Shown here piece by piece: positions 7,401 through 11,822 of a DNA stretch of 11,822 bases. A model generated the notes under the pieces. The model had not been told where the DNA came from and made no database searches. It worked only from the letters and a program-made list of their open reading frames with translations. Both the position numbers and the translations under genes were made by a program. This DNA is from CAZBJJ01 sp964492245. Lineage in GTDB: Bacteria > Spirochaetota > Spirochaetia > Treponematales > Breznakiellaceae. Where the stretch lies: the NCBI GenBank assembly GCA_964492245.1, contig CAZBJJ010000055.1, positions 1 to 11,822 of the forward strand, given 5' to 3'. Each line of letters starts with the position of its first letter. The first letter of the stretch is position 1.

Positions 7401-9675
7401 CTGGCTTATGGTGGGCAGCTTCGACCGCCCCCTAAGCGATGACATGGCCTTTCGCTTTACCGATTTAGCAGGAAATACTACGGTATTAGATAGCTATCAT
7501 TTTATAATTGATTCCGATGCCGACCTGCCGGTGGTAGAAATTCATGTGCCAGCGGATAACGAGGTAATTCAAAAAGACTTTATTGTATCGGGCGTGGTCT
7601 ACGACGACGACGAGCCGGCAAGAATTTTTTATAGCTTCGACCAGGGCGATTGGCAGGAAATGCCTGTAGAACACAGCTTCTCCTTTCCGGTAGATATACA
7701 GAGCTTGGGCGACAACGAGCACACTATATCCATATATGCCGAGGATATTCACGGCGTGCGCGGAAAAACGGTAAACCGGGTTGTGCGCATCTCGTTAGAG
7801 GAACCAAAGGCCCAGGTAGATGCGCCGAGCTTCGAAGAGACCAATTCTGGCATCGTTACCATAGAGGGTAGGGCCTCCGACAATAACGGCATTCTGCTGG
7901 TGGAAGTTTCCCTGGACAATGGCAATTCCTGGAATGTAGCCCAGGGCAGCGAGAACTGGAGCTACGAGTTCGATAGCCGGGTTATCCAGGACGACACCCA
8001 TGTGGTCTTTGTGCGGACCACCGACACCTATGGGGTTACCGGTCTATTTTCGACCCTTATCAATTTAGATAATACCCCGCCCACCATCAATTTAGAACTT
8101 CCCTTAGATGGCAGTCGGATATCCAACCAGCTCTTTCTTTCGGGACAGAGCATGGACAATATTGCCTTGGAACAATTAAGCGTAAAAATTAGCAATATCG
8201 AGGAAAACCAGCCGGCCATTCCGGCGCATATGCGCAATATCGAGCTGGAGAACGAGCTCATAATTTCGCGCAGTATCGATATATCCGAGCTTCCCGAGGG
8301 CTTTTACAATATCGAGGTCCGTGGCTACGATAGGGCAGAGAATGTAACGAGGGTATCCAGAAACGTAGAAGTATATCGACAGGCCGATCGCAATAGAATT
8401 GAGTTTTTATACCCCATGAGCGGCGAGCGCGTACAGGGTGTTTTTAATATCTATGGGCGGGTTGTCTCGGAAGAGAGAGTGGTAAGTATAATGCTCTATG
8501 TCGACGACGAGGATGTGGACATAGCCGAATTAAACCCCAGTGGCTATTTTAAATTTACCCTTTCTCCCGAAGACATCGAGGATGGTGCCAGGGTTTTAAC
8601 TATACGGGCGCTTATGCAGGACGAGAGTATTATTACTTCCGAGCATCGCAATATTGAATACCGAGCCGATGGGCCCTGGATTAGTATCGATAACTTTGCC
8701 ATGGGCGATTTTGCCATTGAGCGACCCTGGCTACAGGGTATGGCCGGCTATAGTTTAACCGAGGAAGATATTATTGCGCTAAAGGCAAAGGAGACGACGC
8801 CCGAGGCCCGCCGAAGGATTCAGGAAAAGACCCTTGTGTCGGTGGAGCTGAGTTTTGACAATGGCAAGACCTTTGCCCGCACCGACTCTGCCAAGCGATG
8901 GCGCTACCGCATAGAAACGGGCGATCTGCGCGAGGGCTACCACTTCCTTATTGCCCGCGCTGTTATGAAAAACGGCGAGATTGCTGTAACCCGTTCGATA
9001 ATTCAAATTGATAAAACCAATCCCAATATCCGCCTTATTTCTCCCAGCGAGGGGGGTATGTACAATAACGAGATGGTCTTCTCTGGCCTTAGCTCGGACG
9101 ATGTTCAGCTGGACGAGGTAATTTTAGCTCTGCGCAAGGGGGATAAATCGGCATATGCGGTGCCTTCGTTTATACAGGGCCTTTATTTCGACTTCCACGC
9201 CTGGGGAGCCACCCTCTTCGATTTAGGCCTTGGCCTGACCTTTTTCGACGATAACGTAAAACTTCAGTTGCAGTATGGTCAATTTACCGCGGAGCAGCGA
9301 AAACTATTCAGCCCAAATCCCATGCGCTATGGTGGCAATGTCTTTGGGCTTAAGTTATTGGCGAATATTTTTTACTTCCCCTTTGAATTGGTCTTTGGCC
9401 CCGATTTTTACTGGCTCAGTGCCAACGCGGCTATTGGAGCAAACTTTTCCATATTTGGCGAAAGCCAGAGCGATAAACCCCAAATTCTTTCGGCAATTTT
9501 AATGCAACTTGAGTTTCCGCGAATAACTATCCCAAAACGTAAACTTTTGCGCACTTTTGCATTATACTCTGAAGTAGACGTTTGGTTTATTCCCACAGAT
9601 ATCGACTCTGCGTCGGTCGATATCAATTCTATAATTCCACACTATACAATGGGTATACGTGTGAACTTGTTTTAG
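4420..9675 (+). CDS. Giant Ig-like repeat protein with C-terminal outer-membrane barrel
   Basis: The protein has 1751 residues from GTG 4420. A signal peptide (MKYRLFAFFLLFSSTSLLYS, no lipobox Cys) is followed by an array of Ig-like beta-sandwich modules of about 90-100 residues. Module starts are near residues 36 (half module), 81, 174, 274, 369, 459, 558, 746, 849, 941, 1037, 1129, 1220, 1324, 1418 and 1535 (truncated). Typical marks are an opening P-x-hydrophobic-P strand, a G-x-A-x-D-D-D/D-N-x-G loop, a YS-x-D-x-G turn, and an A-x-D-x-x-G-N/YG strand before the linker VDNT-x-P or DSDADLP. Module 7 (558-741) is enlarged and carries the ATSSAG repeat (660-689). From about 1586 the sequence changes to Gly/Phe/Tyr-rich amphipathic strands (LFDLGLGLTFFDDNVKLQLQ and others), about eight in all, ending HYTMGIRVNLF with terminal Phe. 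This looks like an outer-membrane barrel with a BAM-type C-terminal signal. The Ig array could be periplasmic or surface-exposed; the sequence does not decide. It is followed 14 bases later by an Ig-like lipoprotein gene, probably in the same operon. The function is unknown; adhesion or envelope scaffolding is inferred. Confidence 0.85.
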   Translation: MKYRLFAFFLLFSSTSLLYSMGGKETKEASVENLNSWLEIIDISENKPGKYNVLVTARDLAGNTGFAGPFNLFIDPNSDLPVTRITNPLTDMRVPGNLNIVGTCVDDDAVDYVELYLDSAEEPILAEGKTFWSYYLDTVDMEEGLHSITAVGVDIYGVRGKPVKVSWHLDRNKPETEVLDPASMGSLVSGTFKMQGRLGDGNGIKRLEYSLDKGDSFTKVPIKYIKNEGYWEFSISVNTKKMEDGPAVCWFRAEDRMGSVGIYTFLFLVDNTGPRLAIIDPEPDVAVNGIFSVSGWALDDVGLESLSWSMGKDSGDFDLVKGNPYWVKEFDIQGIKQKQVEVEITARDIAGNTAKLRRKILVDTSADIPQLEISSPSPQDMLDGPIAFKGMAWDDDGIGEVWYSIDKGEPVEISTVGAFSEVLPALEYGNHSITAWPVDIYGLQGPSKTVSFTAMGQAPAAAILDIPDMARSLHPESRIEIPIHLNSPAGMVSAFYQFTGQEEMPLKIKANSQEAALSIALPTDLPWGAVRLKIWVEDRFGRRAEAARSFYVRDLSVPHELAAGLLEPVADASTLTDEIEMFIPASGKSEERYEKARLSLQQVLPEERAFEQNMSILLPGPFAPKAAKGEAVSVQLDLQAAFAPVAVFWSLEDKLATGDATSSAGATSSAGATSSAGATSSAGATSPAGAENKTTAKKIDATNYSIDIPLKEGLSSGWKELAVRAVFKDGSELRVVGSLCVLRPEPEMGVDRREQLLWDAGALYGRSDILLLNGEIASALYIARPDRKAVRARLSGEPKGLELDLNDNVISIWATDNRRFDDLVLEIQDDEGEIFLSDSFAIIADSKVPELFAASPNNRGFIRDELPLQLSAEDDSGFVAVEYSFDAGESWEVFDAPRFDGALDTNYLADGPVELLLRATDAVGRQSSEVLVFTKDTQAPVVRLSFPEAGDVINGETAIGFVLENPSELARAEYQFVQGDGEELWQEFELSSMPWLMVGSFDRPLSDDMAFRFTDLAGNTTVLDSYHFIIDSDADLPVVEIHVPADNEVIQKDFIVSGVVYDDDEPARIFYSFDQGDWQEMPVEHSFSFPVDIQSLGDNEHTISIYAEDIHGVRGKTVNRVVRISLEEPKAQVDAPSFEETNSGIVTIEGRASDNNGILLVEVSLDNGNSWNVAQGSENWSYEFDSRVIQDDTHVVFVRTTDTYGVTGLFSTLINLDNTPPTINLELPLDGSRISNQLFLSGQSMDNIALEQLSVKISNIEENQPAIPAHMRNIELENELIISRSIDISELPEGFYNIEVRGYDRAENVTRVSRNVEVYRQADRNRIEFLYPMSGERVQGVFNIYGRVVSEERVVSIMLYVDDEDVDIAELNPSGYFKFTLSPEDIEDGARVLTIRALMQDESIITSEHRNIEYRADGPWISIDNFAMGDFAIERPWLQGMAGYSLTEEDIIALKAKETTPEARRRIQEKTLVSVELSFDNGKTFARTDSAKRWRYRIETGDLREGYHFLIARAVMKNGEIAVTRSIIQIDKTNPNIRLISPSEGGMYNNEMVFSGLSSDDVQLDEVILALRKGDKSAYAVPSFIQGLYFDFHAWGATLFDLGLGLTFFDDNVKLQLQYGQFTAEQRKLFSPNPMRYGGNVFGLKLLANIFYFPFELVFGPDFYWLSANAAIGANFSIFGESQSDKPQILSAILMQLEFPRITIPKRKLLRTFALYSEVDVWFIPTDIDSASVDINSIIPHYTMGIRVNLF
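6397..6486 (+). repeat. Five tandem 18-base units, each self-complementary (minisatellite)
   Basis: Five head-to-tail copies of GCCACCAGCTCCGCTGGT encode (ATSSAG)x5 in frame within the Ig-repeat gene. Copies 1-3 are identical. Copy 4 has one change (TCC to TCT), and copy 5 has two (GCC to GCT, TCC to CCC, giving ATSPAG). Every unit holds CACCAGC and GCTGGTG around a 3-base loop, so each can fold into a small hairpin. Loss or gain of units keeps the frame. The encoded stretch is a flexible, small-residue linker followed by a Lys-rich run. Confidence 0.95.
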
Positions 9676-9684
9676 AGAGGTAGG
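9674..9684 (+). promoter_or_regulatory. Ribosome binding site of the downstream lipoprotein gene
   Basis: AGAGAGGTAGG spans the stop codon of the Ig-repeat gene and ends five bases before the ATG at 9690. The position supports ATG 9690 and co-translation from one message, since no promoter or terminator fits in the 14-base spacer. Confidence 0.75.
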
Positions 9685-9689
9685 TAACT

Positions 9690-11822
9690 ATGAAAACGAG
9701 AAAATTTGCTTTTACAACATTTTCCCTGTTTATTATCCTGGCATTTGTAGGTCTTACGACCTGTGAAATTGGTTTAGGAGACTCTGTAGATACCGAACCC
9801 CCTAAGGTGGGCATTAGCTATCCTGCTTCTACAAGCATTGTGCGGGGCAGTTTACAATTGACCGGTACAGCCGAGGACGAAACCAGCCTTAAAAAAGTGG
9901 AAATTTATTCCGCTAAAAAAGAGGGCGGAAAACCTGGGGCTTTAGTTTTGTTAGGCGATGCCGAACTCGACAAAGAAAACAATACTTGGACCTTTAATAC
10001 CGATACTTTAAAATTAGAGGATGGCGAATACGAGTTAACCGCCAAGGCCTACGACAATTCCAAGCGCCCGCCTGCTTCGTTTACGCGCTCATATATTGTA
10101 GATAATACCCCGCCCCTTTTAATTTTGGATCGGCCCTCTACAAAGGGAGATTTAAAAGAGCTTTTACAATACGATGCCTTTGGTGCGGATATTATTTTCT
10201 CTGGTGCCTGGTACGACGAAAACATTAACGCCGGTGGGCTTTTACATATTCGTTTTTACGATGAGCAAAACGAAGAGCTTGCCGATTACTCCTTCGAATT
10301 GAATCAGCCTACGGTGAATTTAATTTTGGCCGAAGACACAGACGACTCGGGTGTCTGGAGCAGTTTAGCTAATTTGGCGAGCAGTGAGCCTAAAAAATTA
10401 TGGTACTCGATCGAAGTCTTCGATAGTGCCTATGAATATAATAATCCTAAAGAAGATGCCTCTGTTGTTAAGACGGGAAATGCTGCCTCGCATTATTATT
10501 TAAGTAGGGATGTCAATAATAATTTAAAGCCAGAGGACCGCTATCCCAATTTAAGCGAGTTTTCGGCGGTGGTAAGCGGGCGTTCTGTAGTTAAATTTCC
10601 CACCACATTAAAAAACGCCCTGGATTCTATTAAAATTATCACCGGGCCCTCCAGTTTTGAACGGTCCAAGCGGGGAAGTTTTTCCTTCGATCCAAGCAAT
10701 ATGGATCCGGTTATTTCTATTTTAGCCCTGCCTATTTCTAGTGGTAGTCCCGGCCCACGCGACAACAATTTGTCGCCGCTTCCTACTTTGGATATTCGCA
10801 TTGAGCCGAACAAAGACGGAGTTGCTATTGATGAAGAATCTATTTCTATTGCTTTAACTCCTTTCGATAGCGATGGAAATTTAATTTCTAGCCAAAAAGA
10901 GGTTTTCGAGAACGTAAAAACAGGTTTAATTGGCACTACCCTTACGGTCAATTTAAGTTTGGACAAGGGCGAGGGCAGTTATCAATTGGAGCTCTCTGCC
11001 GAGGATATACAAAAACATAAAGTTATTCGTAAATATGGTTTTACCATCAATACGGGTGCCCCAATTTTAGACTTGGTTAGCCCAGATCGTTCGCCTGCTC
11101 TGACAAAGATAAACTCCACCGATGACACATTTATGGTTAAAGTTAAGGGGAGCGACGATTCTAATCGCATAAATCTCCATATTACTGATGAAGATAACCG
11201 GCCCATAATGGAGCCGATTTCGAGGGTGGGCAGCGATGCCGGTAGGTCTCGCTTTGCCTTTGAATGGGATGTCGAGCTGGATGCGCCGGAAGAGGGAGCG
11301 ACGAGGACTTTGCGCTTTTATCTTTCGGACGACGATTTTACCTCTTCCAAGCGCCAAATTACCTTCTTAACCGACAACACGCCTCCAGAGCTTATTAGCC
11401 TAGTCGAGCCAAGGCTTATTACTGAAGATGGTCATGTGGCAGATGGAAAGTCGATGGTTAGCAATTCAACTATCAATGTAAAGGGCTATGCCTCGGATGA
11501 TTTAGAGGCGGTTGTTTTCTATATTACAAAGGACGGGCAAGAACCCCCTCAGAGTCTTTCTGGCTGGGTAGAGGGTGTTCGCGCTAACAATACAATTAAG
11601 ATTGGCGAAGAGGATGCACGTGAGTTTACTGGAACCTTACCTCTGTCTTCTTTTGGACATTCTGCCGAGGACAAATATACTCTTTGGGCTCGTTTTGCAG
11701 ATGATACCTTTGACAAAGAATTGCAAAATTATGGCGCAACTACAAAGCTTATAGATGTCATTTATGACGAGGAAGACCCTGTTTTTACCGAGACGAAATC
11801 TGGCATTACTGGAACTGCCTTG
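9690..11822 (+). CDS. Ig-like repeat lipoprotein (partial, runs off the window end)
   Basis: The frame is open from ATG 9690 to the last base, 711 codons, with no stop. The N-terminus MKTRKFAFTTFSLFIILAFV is a lipoprotein-type signal, and Cys25 in GLTTC is the likely lipidated residue. The Thr at -1 is unusual for the classical lipobox, but spirochaetal lipoboxes are known to be looser. An Ig-like module begins near residue 35 (PPKVGISYP ... LTGTAEDETSLKKVEIY) and ends in the linker YIVDNTPP at about 140, the same linker type as in the preceding gene. A second diverged module follows (FSGAWYDE). A middle part of about 250 residues has no clear repeat. Two further modules begin near 455 (GAPILDLVSP) and 560 (NTPPELISLVEP ... 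VKGYASDDLEAVVFYI). The gene lies 14 bases after the giant Ig protein, so a shared operon and joint function at the envelope are likely. Whether the lipid anchor is in the inner or outer membrane cannot be told. The true length is unknown. Confidence 0.85.
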   Translation, partial: MKTRKFAFTTFSLFIILAFVGLTTCEIGLGDSVDTEPPKVGISYPASTSIVRGSLQLTGTAEDETSLKKVEIYSAKKEGGKPGALVLLGDAELDKENNTWTFNTDTLKLEDGEYELTAKAYDNSKRPPASFTRSYIVDNTPPLLILDRPSTKGDLKELLQYDAFGADIIFSGAWYDENINAGGLLHIRFYDEQNEELADYSFELNQPTVNLILAEDTDDSGVWSSLANLASSEPKKLWYSIEVFDSAYEYNNPKEDASVVKTGNAASHYYLSRDVNNNLKPEDRYPNLSEFSAVVSGRSVVKFPTTLKNALDSIKIITGPSSFERSKRGSFSFDPSNMDPVISILALPISSGSPGPRDNNLSPLPTLDIRIEPNKDGVAIDEESISIALTPFDSDGNLISSQKEVFENVKTGLIGTTLTVNLSLDKGEGSYQLELSAEDIQKHKVIRKYGFTINTGAPILDLVSPDRSPALTKINSTDDTFMVKVKGSDDSNRINLHITDEDNRPIMEPISRVGSDAGRSRFAFEWDVELDAPEEGATRTLRFYLSDDDFTSSKRQITFLTDNTPPELISLVEPRLITEDGHVADGKSMVSNSTINVKGYASDDLEAVVFYITKDGQEPPQSLSGWVEGVRANNTIKIGEEDAREFTGTLPLSSFGHSAEDKYTLWARFADDTFDKELQNYGATTKLIDVIYDEEDPVFTETKSGITGTAL

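Noticed and set aside
4420..9675. Calling the Ig-array protein a lipoprotein
   Set aside because: There is no cysteine near the end of the signal peptide (…LLYSMGGKE), so ordinary signal cleavage is more likely.
10541..11357. Three reverse-strand open frames near the window end
   Set aside because: The + strand is continuously open from 9690 with a lipoprotein signal and Ig modules; the reverse frames are shadows.

Overview
The window most likely comes from a spirochaete, probably a treponeme or close relative. This is inferred from gene style: a treponeme-like M24 metallopeptidase, several exported envelope proteins without close textbook relatives, a lipoprotein signal with a relaxed lipobox, and very long Ig-like repeat proteins. 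The species cannot be named. A run of ten Ns (910-919) shows that this is draft or metagenomic sequence. All supported genes are on the + strand. I see no tRNA, rRNA, CRISPR array, insertion sequence or minus-strand gene.

Layout. (1) Positions 1-386 hold an AT-rich 3' gene remnant, possibly broken, closed by a strong intrinsic terminator (404-435). (2) 493-1665 encodes an M24-family peptidase with all five metal ligands present and the unsequenced gap inside it. (3) 1736-2824 encodes an exported protein with a helical N-terminal half and a probable outer-membrane beta-barrel C-terminal half. It overlaps by 8 bases the next gene, (4) 2817-4304, a single-pass inner-membrane protein with a periplasmic helical/coiled-coil region and a cytoplasmic HD-GYP domain that has lost several metal-binding residues. 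(5) After a 115-base spacer with a weak hairpin and a short-leader promoter/RBS, 4420-9675 encodes a 1751-residue exported protein: about 15-16 Ig-like modules followed by a C-terminal beta-barrel ending in Phe. An 18-base self-complementary minisatellite (6397-6486) lies inside it. (6) Fourteen bases downstream, 9690 opens a probable lipoprotein with similar Ig-like modules, which is still open at the window end (711 codons seen).

How the genes may work together (inference). Genes 3 and 4 are translationally coupled and could link an outer-membrane barrel to a cytoplasmic, probably non-hydrolytic, HD-GYP domain through two periplasmic helical regions. Genes 5 and 6 look like a second operon that builds a long Ig-like fibre held by its own C-terminal barrel, plus a lipid-anchored Ig partner. 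Together they form a cell-envelope locus that could couple a surface or periplasmic scaffold to intracellular signalling. The M24 peptidase is probably an independent housekeeping gene.
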